Of a DNA stretch of 64,000 bases, positions 52,600 to 64,000 are shown piece by piece. Under the pieces are notes generated by a model. The model worked only from the letters and a program-made list of their open reading frames with translations. It was not told the DNA's origin and made no database searches. The stretch comes from Alnus glutinosa (Eukaryota > Streptophyta > Magnoliopsida > Fagales > Betulaceae). Position 1 is the first letter of the stretch; each line of letters opens with the position of its first letter. The stretch covers positions 40,795,654-40,859,653 of the forward strand of contig NC_084886.1 in the NCBI RefSeq assembly GCF_958979055.1. Direction: 5' to 3'. The position numbers were made by a program, and so were the translations under genes.

Positions 52600-54740
52600 G
52601 GCTACTGACTGGCCTGTTAATAATTTATAGAGCCATGGCAACAATAGTGCAAACTTCCTTTAAAATCTTCTGTTATACAGTATTTCAGGGAGTTTCTGAA
52701 ATTGCAGAGGCTTGGTTCAATCAAGCCGTTGGGTATTGGAAACAATCTATAGCTCTTTTGATAGAGTTTTTGTGAAAATTATACTTTCTATCCACCTGTA
52801 TTTTAAATCAAGTTTGAGTTGCTAATCCATAGTATATTAGTATGGAAAGTTTGGTTTGATTAGACTCTTATACAACTCGATGATGTGACGGTAAAAGTCA
52901 GCATTCAAGTTAGTACTTGAAAAAACTAAAATAATAATAATTAATGGGTGATTTTAACTGTTACGTCATGCTAATTGTATGACAGTCGTATAGCAGTCTA
53001 TTAAATAGCATTACTCTTTTATTTGAGGGCAAGTGATTTATATTCGGATGTGACCTTATATGAGTAAAGTGCATCTCTTTTAACCTATAGGTTGACAACT
53101 TGAACTCAATTCGACCTGAAGGTGGGAAATTTAAGGTGAGTAAAGTGTAATTAACGCTAGAGTTCTTCTTGATATTGCCCAAATCCTTAGACATTTGACT
53201 ATCAAGCGCACATGATTAAAACATAACCTTGGAAGTGGGGCATGCCATCCTTTGAAGTTTCTAGAAGGATTGATCGAGCTCTTCCCTGCCACCATCTTCT
53301 TTTCTTTCTCGTCAAAAACCAATGCATCCAAAACCTCTCCAATAATCATCCTTATTGCTTCTTCCTTTAAAATGAGTGAAAGAAACATACGTACCCAACA
53401 GCTACTCCTTGCCTGCTCCATACGCTTGAAGCAGATAAGATCTGGACCGAAGATATATATATCATTGCAATGAAAAATATATATAGTCCTTGGACTTGTT
53501 TTTCAACACTCCGGCCATGGTTTTCAGACAAATCGGTCAAATATCATCTTATACAGTCACTTGATTCGCATGAGTGCATTGGTAGCTAGTTTATAGTTAC
53601 GCCATTTAACCTCTTACCTGAAAACTAGACACTGACTTTTATTTTATTTTTTGTGTTTTTAGGTGTAATACCTCTAATTTGGGCCGTAAATTTTAAATAA
53701 ACGGTCTAGATTCTATTAGCTGCCACCATCACCCGCCTCACGCTGCACCACAACTATTAATCTCCCACAACCAAGACTACTGAGGTTTGTTGGCCAGCCA
53801 CCCTTTCGGCTGCTTGAGGGCACCGTTGGACTGCAACTACTAGTCTCCCACCACCGCAACTACGGAGGGTGGTTGGCCACCCAAAATGGTTGGTTTTGCC
53901 ACCCCAATTGATCAGTAAAGGTGATCAAACAACCATTTTTGCCCAAACGATGGTCTGACCAACCCAAAAGTGTACGTTGGTTTAATTCGGCTATCTCAAA
54001 GGCCAATTGAGGGATTGCCAAACTATCTACTTCATAAATAGCGGGTGACCAATCACCCTAATGATGATGATAATGGTGAGAGACTACTAGTTGCGACACG
54101 ATACTTAGACGGGTAATTAAGGGTGGTTGCGCCTGTGGCATATTGGTACTGCACCCTATTTCAATCGCCTTCAAAAGCTCTCTTCTTTTTTTCTTTTTTT
54201 TAATAATAAAGAAAAGATAAAGCTTATATAGTGACATGACATGAAAGGTTCTCAGAATTAATCACATTGCAATGGAGCTTGTCGAGGGTGCAAGTGGTGC
54301 TTACGATACTGAGCATCACTCTGGTCCCTGAATACAATGTACGCGTCGGCAAACCCCAAACTATAAGCTTAAACAGCACTTTAGTCAAAGGAGATCGAAG
54401 CTGAAGTACCATCTCTCGGTTTACGATCATTTGCGACTCGGCCAGTGTGTTTCCATACTTCCGTTTTTCTTGTTTTAGTGACTATCTTCTGTTCAGAATA
54501 GACCAATTAAGACATGTTGATCTTGAACACCAAGACAGAGACATTAAAGGGGAGTGGATGGATGACATGAAACCCACCATCAAATTGGAATATCAAGCAA
54601 GAACCTACCACCTCCTTTTGACTAGAAAGGTGAGATGAATGGGTATAGTCTTATCAATTCCACAAACAGTACCAAGTTTACAACCATATAAACAAATAGC
54701 TAGCTACCAAAGTTCCCCTATACTTGGGTGAGAAGAAATA
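52600..54740. other. Intergenic DNA, no gene recognised
   Basis: 53680-54160 is GC-richer, with phrases such as ctcccaccaccgcaactac, ggtggttggccaccc and ttgccaccccaatt, like a decayed repeat. No frame here is convincing. Confidence 0.45.
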
Positions 54741-54743
54741 TTA

Positions 54744-55208
54744 ATGGACTGGAAAAAATGCTTGGACGTGTCTCCCTCTCTTTTGTTCGAGGACATTGCA
54801 GATTCTGATCAAACCGATGCCGGCGCTGATCATAAAATATATGCGGGTGATGCTATAGCTGGCCGTGATGACCAGGATGCCGAGTCGTGCAGCTGTGACG
54901 CTAGTGATGGTACACCTGGTTTTGATGATCATGATGAGGTTCTTGATTGTGTTGAGCAAGATTCTGGTGCTTCCAATGGTAGTGATCATGGGGATGATCA
55001 CTACGTGCAGAGCACGAGTAGCTGCTTTTCAGATGTAGCCTTAGGATGTTTGTCAAGAGAGGAGGGAGAAGATCATGAGGAAACGAATATCGGTGAAATT
55101 AGTAAGGGTGATCCATCCGAAAAAAGTCAAAAAACAGAAATGATTAAGGATGAAATGGAGGACAGGCTCTTTTGGGAAACTTGCATGGCAGTGGGATACC
55201 CATCATGA
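54744..55208 (+). CDS. Acidic 154-aa hypothetical protein
   Basis: Single open frame from MDWKKCLDVSPSLLFED to MEDRLFWETCMAVGYPS, then TGA. It is strongly acidic (Asp/Glu throughout, for example FDDHDEVLDC and SREEGEDHEE) and Ser/Gly-rich, so it is probably largely disordered. It has eight Cys scattered along the chain, no signal peptide and no membrane span. The hydrophobic and aromatic C-terminal block (LFWETCMAVGYP) and the N-terminal block look like the conserved parts. I recognise no named family. The long in-frame acidic composition and ordered ends argue for a real gene; transcription is not shown. A (TG)n(TA)n run follows at about 55268-55300. Confidence 0.55.
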   Translation: MDWKKCLDVSPSLLFEDIADSDQTDAGADHKIYAGDAIAGRDDQDAESCSCDASDGTPGFDDHDEVLDCVEQDSGASNGSDHGDDHYVQSTSSCFSDVALGCLSREEGEDHEETNIGEISKGDPSEKSQKTEMIKDEMEDRLFWETCMAVGYPS

Positions 55209-55267
55209 TCATAAGTTCCTTTCTTTTAATTTCTTTCCCGGTACATGTAAATGATGTAATTAAGGAC

Positions 55268-55300
55268 ATATGTGTGTGTGTGTGTATATATATATATATC
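55268..55300. repeat. (TG)n(TA)n microsatellite
   Basis: Compound dinucleotide run 60 bp after the 154-aa frame. Confidence 0.9.
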
Positions 55301-56249
55301 ATGATCATTTTTAGAAAATAGGAAAAAAGAAAAACCCTAAGTTCATCGCTGCATCGCATCTGTTGGTGCAAAGTACTGTCTAATCCCAAGCTTCTAAGGT
55401 GAAGACTGAGAGGAGTTTTAACACTCCCGATGGTATCTATTTGAGTTTCTGATATTTGGATAAGTTTTTATACCCCAATATTAAAAGTTCCCTTTGACAA
55501 GAAAAACTTGCAGTCTTGCTTTTTGTTAAAATATTATGATATATATATGATATTTAATACGGTAGATTGTATGCTCAGTATAAGGGGTGCAAAATTGACC
55601 AAAATTGCCCAAAATTGCAACCCATCATTTTTCTTCTCCATAATCTCGTATAATTACAATTATATATTTCATACAATTAAAATATGGAAAAAAAAAACTA
55701 CATATATTCATAAACAATTAATTTACAAGAGAAATCTAAATATAAAAGTGTAATCAACGTAAAAGTTTGAATAAATAAAACAAATATATGATACTTTTCA
55801 AAAAAGAGAAATCGTGATTGTCTCTATAGGCTTCAATCGTAATATCTCAAATACAACGTTATTGGGTCGTCGTCTATCTCAGGTGTACCTGCATCCATAA
55901 GACCATCATCTATGCGGTTGTGGTGTTAGCCACATTCGTATAGGTAAAATTGTGAATTCATCTTCTTAGCATAAAATACACTAAGACCTTAGTAGTATAA
56001 AAATCACTGAGTTTTCGCAAAGTACGGACTTTTCTTTTGTCTTATGATTACAATAACAGCTACTCATTTTTTATAAACTTCTTTTCTTGAAATCAAGTAG
56101 CTGATAGAGTAAACACTGAGCTTTAGAAAACATTAAAGCATACTCAGCAGCTGGGAACATATATAGAAGTTCCAATCTTTTGGATGCCCCTACATATAGA
56201 CCCACCTACAATAATACTTTTATGATCGATAGCTCAATTGTACAAAGAC

Positions 56250-57740
56250 CCAACGCTGCTAAATATAGATAACATCATGCCTCTGGGCATTATGGCTTCG
56301 TGCCTTTGATGCGACAGTTTGATCATGCGAGCACTAGAAGGAAACTCTAATATGCAAGCACGTCGTTGTTGAAGAACAACTAGCATTCCTGCTACCTACT
56401 CCCAAAACACATGCATTACCCGATCCAGTAGCATAAACATCTAAGTACATCGAAGCTTAAAACAATTACATCTTGCTCATTAATACAAAGACATCCTCAT
56501 TCTCCAAATACTGGTAACACCGAATCCCAGGACATTACAACTCCGTGCCTTTGAACATCAGTTGATCATGTAAGCACTAGAGTGAAACTCTAATATGCAA
56601 GAACGTCGTTGCTAAAGAACAAATAATGAAAAATAAAAGACTTCTAATTTTACCGTGTGTGTATGAACAATGTGTAACAAAATATCTAAATGCGGGATTT
56701 AAATAAGACATATATTTTGTTAACGAAGTAAAAACTCAATTAAAAAAAAAAATGACACCGGAGCAGCCAAACCCAGGAATTTTACTATGCAGAAGACAAA
56801 GCTAGTAACACTCACATACCCTGATGCAACGATCCTACCTTGCATTCTGACGTGTACCTATACACGAACGCTTCCAAACCAGGTCTCTTACCTGAAGGGG
56901 TCTTCAATGGATTCCTTTAGCTTAGGGCGCCTCCCTAAGCTAGACTTCATACGATCAAGTCACACACCAGACAACTCTTAGAGAGCTAACAGATCTACAC
57001 AATTTTTACCTAAATACCATCTCTAAGCTATAGAGAATTCAATACTGAATTATGTGTATAATACATGCCTAGAGGTCTCTATTTATAGGCTTTAGAAGAC
57101 CTAAATTGAGTCTGATTCGGATTTCTCTAGGCCACGTCCGTACGTAGGCTCAAATCGTCCGGATGGTAAATTGCAATCGCCTTTCCATAACGCACTTCAT
57201 GCGTTTCCTTATTAAGGTCGCGTTCAAACAATGTTGCCCTAGCGTCCGAACAGTTGCAAGCCGTCTTTCCAATCTGTGTCTGAAAGGACTCTGGATTCTT
57301 CTCGAACACTAAAGAGCGTCCGGACAATGTTGCCTTGTCGTCCAAACGGATGCATGTTGAGCTAGCAAAATCTTCTCGACATAGAAGGGTGTTCGGATGC
57401 TTTACTGGACCGTCCGGGCGGGAATAATGGATTCGACTTTTGCTGAGTTGGAAATTACGTAGAATCTTCCTGAAACTTTGAAATAGCCATCTTGATGCTT
57501 GGGATATTGAAACTTGTCATATTAAGGCTCTTTCCATATTAGAGAAATAAACTCTAAATAGTTGAAGACTTTGAAATAGTACGACATCTCTGTTAAAGCA
57601 ACAACTTACAAGATAGTGATTTTGTCAACAGAATGTAGTCAATAAAACTAACAAATAACATTCTGCCTACCTACTCTCAAGACATTGCATTACTCATTCC
57701 TGGATAATGTGAACATCCATGTACTTCTAAGTTCAATGCC
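56250..57740. repeat. Repeat pair, second copy interrupted by a 1-kb insertion
   Basis: Copy 1 (about 56270-56465) has cgtgcctttga.gc, gatcatg..agcactaga, aaactctaatatgcaag.acgtcgttg, then ctacctactc.caa.aca. Copy 2 has the first part at about 56515-56622 and resumes at about 57660 (ctgcctacctactctcaagac). The piece between carries its own features (see next entry). Confidence 0.65.
56629..57646 (-). mobile_element. Inserted element (probable solo LTR or small retroelement)
   Basis: The insertion point is flanked by aacaaataa on both sides (56620-56628 and 57647-57655 within about 2 bp). The insert has a TATA-like box on the minus strand (gcctataaatagag, complement of about 57076-57091). Repeated cgtccggac/cgtccgaac phrases appear, and tgttgacaaaatcac begins at about 57630 on the minus strand, an LTR-like start. 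No coding domain seen. Confidence 0.5.
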
Positions 57741-57904
57741 CTTATTAAAACATGCATCCAGTTGATAGAAATATACATATGTTCTTTGCCATTAAAACTC
57801 ATATGCATACTAATGCGTCTAGCATAAGAACTACAATATTCTATATCATGAAAACATCGCACACAATTTAACAATGTTATGCATGCTCATGATAGTCTTA
57901 TTAT

Positions 57905-58035
57905 TCTTTGCGAGGCTCATCCTCTAGTTCTTTATGAGGCTTACCCTCAAGTTCTTTATGAGGCTTACCCTCACTTTATTATGGGGCTTACCCTCGAGTT
58001 TTCTTTGTGAGGCTTACCCTCGAATTCTTTGTGCT
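57905..58035. repeat. Minisatellite, about five units of 24-28 bp
   Basis: Units of the form ttctttatgaggcttaccctc(a/g)ag recur five times with small changes. Not coding. Confidence 0.85.
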
Positions 58036-58039
58036 TTAC

Positions 58040-59334
58040 TATTCAACCACTATAACCTATTCCTTGCAAACTATGCTTACTTCAAAATAATAAATCAATC
58101 AATACGCATATTTAGCAATCTACTTTATGTAATTAAATCGCAATCGTGACACATATTTAAACACTTTAAATCAATTCGACACCCTTCATTCATGCATCAT
58201 TTCAAACATTATTGATACAATTTGAATATAATCGAAATTACTTAAATCATTTAAAAGCATATAATTAACATAATGATGGTTCGGTTATGTAAAACAATAT
58301 AATGTTTGCAATTCTATAAATATATGAACGTAGTTTTCTCAGTGAGTAGAATACTCACTTTAGTTCGCTTGTACACCAACTCCAAACAACTCTAAGTTCA
58401 ACTCGCAAAGTGCCGCTAAAAATAAAACACATTGCACTATTTAGTATTGTAGACAATAATTACTCAAAGTAGCACTTGAATCACTTAAGGGCTACATTAT
58501 TAAATTACCTATAAAATTCTAAAGGTTTTAGACAATTACCCATAACTTCTAGTCACTAACTCAACCACAATAATGTTTACCCAAAAATATTTCTTTAGGG
58601 CTGAACTCACAAAACAACACTTAAACAAAATACCCATAAGTTAGGGTTTAAAGAAACTAATACCCAAGGTTTGGGTAGCCTTTATCAAGTTCCAAATAGC
58701 CAAACACCTAAAGAATAATGGGGATTAAACTCACATTTACAAGATTTTACCCAAAAATCTTCAAATCATGAGTTTAATGATTTACCTCAAAACGATCGGT
58801 CAAAACGTAGATCACATTCTCGAAGTCAGATTTGAGATCGGACCCTTGGATCTTCATGGATCAAGGATTTTCTATGAAAAACCTTAAAGAAAACGTGTAG
58901 AAGAAGAGAGAAAATTAGAGAAATGAGCCAAAAGGGCTCAGTTTTGCAATTAAGTACAAGGTCGTTTGGATAAGACAAGTAACTCGTCCGGACGCGCGCA
59001 CACGTGATGCCACGTCATTAGCCGAGACACATTGTTCAGACAGGATTTACTACCGTTCGGACGCTAGTCCACTACTGTACCTATTCGATGGATGGTCGAT
59101 GTCCTATCCAAACACCTGGACTTGAGAGCAAATTTTGCTCTCGGTGGTTGGTGTTCGCTTATCCCTTCGCTGCCTATCTGGTGACCGTCTGGACATTAGT
59201 CCATACTGTTCGAACGCCAGAAGCATAAACACTATTCTAAGTGTTTTAAGCCATTTTTCTGACATCCTATTAATCATACTCATTTTATTTATCCAATTTC
59301 ACACTAGACATTAAATAATGTTCCGGACATTACA
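58040..59334 (-). mobile_element. Decayed LTR-retroelement DNA, probable
   Basis: On the minus strand tgtaatgtccggaacattat begins at 59334, an LTR-like start, and the same cgtccgga-type phrases occur as in 56629-57646. No pol domain was seen in the six frames. Boundaries and class are uncertain. Confidence 0.35.
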
Positions 59335-59402
59335 GTAAGATAAATTTTTGGGAGGTGAGAGGGGGCATTTGACCTCTCTCGACCTCCTTCCCTCCGCCCC
59401 TG
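59335..59402. repeat. Single hAT-type end
   Basis: The segment ends cctccttccctccgcccctg, like the right end of 23854-25132. No partner end was found nearby, so it is a fragment. Confidence 0.35.
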
Positions 59403-59409
59403 CTTCTAA

Positions 59410-62190
59410 ACATTTTCTTGGTGTTTTTTTTACTGAAACAGTATTCAAAACCCCCGAGATCGTTAAATTAGACAGAAAAATGCATATGTGACACACACAC
59501 TTTCTTTTTTAACATGAATAAGCCTCACATGCGTGGCACATGATCGAGATTTCGTCCATTTTAACGATTTGGGCTAACCAAAGAATTTTTTTTTTTTTTT
59601 TGTTAACGATCGGAAGTTTAAGAATTAAAGTTGAGTGTGGCAAGTAGTGATTCATGGAGGCAACATATAAGTGAGTGGTAATTGACGGGAGTTAAAAGTA
59701 ATTAATCCAAAATATTTTTTAGGATATAAAATAAGAGATATGATACGTTTACAGCTTTTGTATAACTTTTATGCAACTCGAATCATTTTTTTTTTTTAAG
59801 ACAAAAGGTTGGGAAAGAGCATTTTCTTTTAGTGTTTATATAATGGTAAGAATTTTTGGAGGCTCGTTAATAATGTATTCTAACATTAATATTAATATAG
59901 CTATTAAAAAAACATTAATAATATAGTAATCATTATTGACATTAATGTCATTTTTGTTTACATTTTGCGTTTGACTCTTTCTCCCTACTATGCACAAATG
60001 TTTTTAATTTGACCTTTTTTTTGTTGTTGTATCAAACACCAAAAATTAAAAATTAAAAACATTTTATATCAAAACAGACGTAACCTTAATTAAAGTATTA
60101 TTTTATATAACAGAAAAACAAGAAAGCATGAGCTGATGAGCACATTAAGATCAGACCAATCACCGCACCGTAATTTGAGGTTTGGCAAACCACTCCATAA
60201 TTAATCCATTGACTATATCTAATTAAATTTTTTAGTCACCGTCACATAATGGGCGAGAAAATTTGATACCATCCAAAAAGTTAGTTTGGGGTAGAACGCA
60301 TGCAGGCACATGCATATCTTGACATTAAATTAAAAAATAAATACTAAAAAATTGGAAAGCTTTGAAAAGTTTATCCTCTATATATGTATTTGGTTTTATT
60401 TTTTAAAGTTGTATGCTTCTTATTGTACTTAATTAGTGAATTTTGATTAGTGTGCAATCTCTCACTTCCAATTTTATTCTTATGGGAAAGAAAATGTCAT
60501 TTGAACTAAATTTTTTTTCTATTTTTTCTATTTTTTTTTTTTTTGCATTGTATTTTATTCACTCTATTTTCTTCACCTCTGGACAAGAATGATAAACAGT
60601 GCATGTGAATATGAAGAAAAAAAAAAAGGAAATGGTAATTTTTTATTTTTTATTTTTTGAACTAGAAGCATGTGTCTTGTAACCATTTTCTGTCTCTGTA
60701 ATGCCTTATGGCTTTATTTAGGAAATGGTAATATTTGATAAACAAGAAGGACAAGAATGAAGCTAGGCACACGAGGAGAGATAAAATGAAAAGAAAAAAA
60801 TTAGAGAAGAAGAAAATGGTAATATTTGATTTGATTAGTCTTAATTAATTTGACACGATAATCTTGACTAGTCTAAGAATCTACAAGCTCTCACGTCACG
60901 AGAATAACATATATATAAAATGAGAGATGTTAGAGTTCCTTCTAGTTCTAACGTCTTTTTGGTGTTTATCTGGACGACCTGAATATAATTTTTTTTGCTT
61001 GAAAAATTACATTTCGTAGATCATCTTTTTGAGATAATAATTTTTTTTTTTTTTTTTTAATTAAATTCATATCATCATAAGGATATATACCAAAAAAGTA
61101 CTGTAAAGAGTTTTAACATTTCTCATATAAAATAGGATAACCCGCTTTTAGAGCAAGTTATGCTGCCGGAGGATGCAACTAATTCGTCGACATTTGTGTG
61201 TTTAAATAATAAATGGCGTCTTCACTTTCTTTCCGATCAACTTATTTCAACATTTGTAGGAAAGAGTGGTTCTAACGGCTACCAGAAACCAGGTTTTTTA
61301 AATTAATGTAGAAGAATTTAGGATCTTCCACCCCACCCCCAAGAATAAATGCAGCACGTTTGACTACATTTACTTTTATATGGCGCAAGTTTTTTCCTCC
61401 GACAATCTATGATGTTGTTTATAAGGAAGTTTCTATACTATTGTGTTGAGTTTAAGCTCAATTAATTGTGTTTTTTTTTATCAATAAGAAGAGATTTATT
61501 TATTTATTTTTGTTTTTTTTTAAAAAAAAAAAAAACAATATGGAGCCATCGAATAAATTGAAGCTATATATATTTATTTATTTTCTCTGTCTCTCATTTT
61601 GGTTTAATTAGTCTCCGCTCCCATCATATTTGATCAGGAAAAAAAAAGAAGGTATTTTATGTCTAAATTTCACTGTTAACCATCATATGTGATCGCTGTT
61701 TTCTTCAATAATTTATTTCCTATGTCTAACTAATTTTAACTAACACATAAAGAAATATGAAAAAAAATTAATGAGTAAGACAAAGTCAATTTGATATCCC
61801 TTCCTTTTCTCCTCTCCTTTGGGTAATTATTTTTGTGTCATTCAAATAATGATGTATCTTTTAAAATTACTATTTGATTAAAATTTAAGAGTGTTTTATT
61901 ACAAATCAAATGATAATTTTAAAAATCATAACATTTTTTTAGGGACAAAATGAGACTTTTATCATTACTCTTGTCCTTTCTTTTTTAAAAAAAAAAACAT
62001 TAACAAATAACTTTTTTCAATTTCACTCAAAAAAAAAAAAACTCAAAAACTCATTTTACTTTTACGTCACATCAACACATTTTTCAACCAAAAAACACAA
62101 TCCCTCTTAAAAAAGTTTATCAAACTCTCTCCCTGTGTCACTCTCTCAATATCAACTTAAGATTCTACGTTATCAAAATGCAAGTCATGA
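59410..62190. other. AT-rich intergenic DNA, no gene seen
   Basis: Many A/T runs and no supported frame. 61690-61790 and parts of 62100-62150 resemble 63665-63760. Confidence 0.5.
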
Positions 62191-62199
62191 CCTTTCTTT

Positions 62200-62602
62200 C
62201 TTTTCTTTTTTTAACGGAAACTCGAATATCACATAAATCAATACTCAATAAAAATAATTGATCCCACAAAGAGGATCTAGGGACAATGTTGTTCCCTAGC
62301 TATAATAGATAAAATACTCAAAGAAAAGTCTTCTAACCAAATAACGACCTTATTACGGGTTGCCTCCTTTGCTAAAGTGAGCGTCGCCATATTACATTCT
62401 CTAGGTATAAAAGAGAATTTCGCCAATCTAAAGCTTTGCAACTCATCATGGATATTTTCAATGAATTGGCCAATTTTAGATTAAAAAAGAGGGGAGCCGA
62501 ATTAATTTCTCTTACTACTGTATTGTTATTCCCTTCAAACAAAACATCAAAAAAACCAACATCTTTGCAAAATTGCACCGCATATAACGCACCCACCGTC
62601 AC
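62200..62602 (-). mobile_element. 5'-truncated LINE 3' end, RNase H-like domain
   Basis: The minus-strand frame 62602-62372 has FCKDVGFFDVLFEGNNNTVV, then REINS, typical of the RVT_3 RNase H-like domain. After a frameshift, RECNMATLTLAKEATRNKVV (about 62405-62340) follows, which is the usual end of that domain. A 3'UTR and an A-rich tail end near 62200. Dead copy. Confidence 0.65.
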
Positions 62603-63160
62603 GACCTTCTTTTGATGAACTCTTATGGAAAGAAGACCTCTAACTCTGTATTTAAGGATGCAATGTGTGAAGGTTTAAAAATAAAATGTAAATGAAGAAA
62701 TAGAGAAAGCAATCTAAAAAAGGAAACGATAATTTTTTGGTAATTCAGTATTAGATACCTACGTCCACTACTAAAAGTTGCCCTAAGTACTATATTATGC
62801 TCTTATTTCTTAATATTTTTACAATGCATATAGCCCATTTTTATTGGGGAAAGTTGGTAGGTAAAGATAATATTATATGTATAAGGTAATCAAATCACTA
62901 AGATTTTATTGCAGCCACACACATGGAAAATTAACCTATTAAGAAAAATATAAACCTCTATAAAAGCAAAAATATTGCATAATATATACCAATCTAAGAG
63001 AACTAGCAACAGTTTATTTCACCCGGCCAATATGTGAATCTGATAATGGGAGCAGCCTTATGGGGTTTTTATACGTCACCCAGCCCATCATGTTTTAAAA
63101 TTCGAAACTGTCCTAAATTCTTTTTGCCATTTGATTGTTGTTGAAATATTCATCCAAAAT

Positions 63161-63270
63161 GTCTCATAAGGTTAACTCAATCGGCTGGTGATCACGTCTC
63201 ATGAAACGGAGGTAACTAGTTCGAATCCCCCCTTCCCCCTCTTGTGTGAAAATGTCAAAAAAAAAAAAAA
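63161..63270 (+). mobile_element. tRNA-derived SINE, copy 3, with 14-bp target duplication
   Basis: A-box gttaactcaatcggctgg, body catgaaacggaggtaac, B-box tagttcgaatcccccc, conserved 3' part ctcttgtgtgaaaatgtc and a poly-A tail. tattcatccaaaat flanks it on both sides (63147-63160 and 63271-63284), fixing the exact limits at 110 bp. It is the best preserved copy of the family in the window. Confidence 0.85.
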
Positions 63271-63755
63271 TATTCATCCAAAATAAATAAATAAATAAGA
63301 GTACTAACAACATATTTCTTAAACTTCATTTCCTTCTCTAAATGTAAGGAAAACTCCTAAATGTCTTTGCAACAGGCTCCCATGGTTTTCACTAAACCAA
63401 GAGAAAGGGTAGCACTTTTGATTCTCTTACCATTATTTTATTTTAAAAGAGGCTTTCTTCTTCCGTTCTTTTATTTTTTTCTTTCTCTTGACATTTATTT
63501 GAAAGAATATTTAAATAATTTTCTCTTTTTTTTCTCTCTTTCCTGACATTTATTTTAAAAAAAATATTTAAATTGTATACAAAAAGAATTAAAAAAAAAA
63601 AGCTATTATAGAGTTCCCTAAAGTTTTTTTTTAAAGAAAGTCCTCTAATTAACCAATTGACGCGCTTCCCTTCAATAATTTATTTCCTATGTGACTATGT
63701 CTAGCTAATTTTAACTAACGCATAGAAAGAAGTAGAAAAAATTAGTAAGACTAAT

Positions 63756-63761
<6 letters not shown>

Positions 63762-63812
<51 letters not shown>
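63762..63812. repeat. (TC)n microsatellite
   Basis: Pure CT run of about 50 bp. A shorter (GA)n run lies at 63940-63961. Confidence 0.95.
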
Positions 63813-63816
<4 letters not shown>

Positions 63817-63963
63817 GTGATATATCAATTAATTAACATGCAAATGGCCTTCCTGTGATTAACTCTACTGGGGGAAAGAAGACTGTTAAGTCTGTATTTA
63901 AGGATGCAATGTGTGCGTGTTAGCACAGCAGTGTAGCAGCAGAGAGAGAGAGAGAGAGAGATC

Positions 63964-64000
63964 ATGAATACTAGTTTGAGTTCCTTCTTCATCTCTATAG
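63964..64000 (+). CDS. Possible start of a secreted protein, cut by the window end
   Basis: ATG at 63964 opens MNTSLSSFFISI, which looks like the beginning of a signal peptide. It follows a GA-rich leader and a TATA-like tatttaag at about 63896. Only 12 codons are visible, so this is a weak call. Confidence 0.25.
   Translation, partial: MNTSLSSFFISI

Noticed and set aside
1..64000. CRISPR arrays, bacterial operons or viral genomes
   Set aside because: No regularly spaced repeats with unique spacers, no operon layout and no viral replicase or capsid frames. The sequence is plant nuclear DNA throughout.

Overview
This is eukaryotic nuclear DNA from a flowering plant, very probably a woody core eudicot; I cannot name the species from sequence alone. 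The reasons are AT-rich intergenic DNA, GT-AG introns, a TT12-type MATE transporter, an EDGP/basic-7S-type apoplastic protein, a plant tRNA-Pro(AGG), and plant-type SINEs, L1-like LINE 3' ends, Tourist and hAT MITEs. There are no operons, CRISPR arrays or bacterial signals.

Five gene models rest on intact reading frames or consistent splice junctions: (1) a single-exon EDGP/xylanase-inhibitor-like protein at 3411-4727 (+); (2) an eight-exon TT12/DTX-type MATE transporter at 20286-23196 (+), 504 aa; (3) a nine-coding-exon tandem-BRCT protein at 29207-36376 (+), 1299 aa, probably a DNA-damage response mediator; (4) an eight-exon membrane RING-CH E3 ligase at 37428-45475 (-), 422 aa; (5) a two-exon 71-aa membrane microprotein at 50531-52341 (+). 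A single-exon acidic 154-aa protein at 54744-55208 (+) is probable. A tRNA-Pro(AGG) lies at 28709-28780 (-) and a defective tRNA-Ala-like locus at 4965-5040 (-).

The rest is mostly transposon-derived. 1-3300 holds microsatellites and a Tourist-like MITE. 4900-7100 holds the tRNA-like locus and a LINE 3' end interrupted by a fold-back. 8300-13600 holds an LTR-like fragment, a tandem repeat split by a fold-back MITE, and a dismantled PIF/Harbinger element with both of its genes. 14300-20000 holds fold-back MITEs and a 1.5-1.7 kb direct duplication just upstream of the MATE gene. 23363-25909 is a nest: a MULE-like element with long terminal inverted repeats encloses LTR-like DNA, which encloses a hAT element (23854-25132) with an 8-bp target duplication. 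26200-27100 holds a SINE and a hAT MITE. Intron 7 of the RING-CH gene holds a 2.75 kb non-autonomous LTR element. 46000-50500 and 55800-64000 hold LINE tails, MITEs, a SINE and decayed LTR material.

The most notable find is inside the hAT element. Besides a decayed hAT C-terminal dimerisation region it carries, in the same orientation, at least four exon-sized pieces that I recognise as THO complex subunit 2 (THO2/THOC2), with introns kept and frames partly open. This looks like transduplication of a nuclear mRNA-export gene by a hAT element (Pack-type). Other points are an 84-nt in-frame intron and an internal duplication in the BRCT gene, and an LTR pair that differs by one exact 143-bp unit. 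The listed genes have unrelated functions and show no sign of acting as a cluster.
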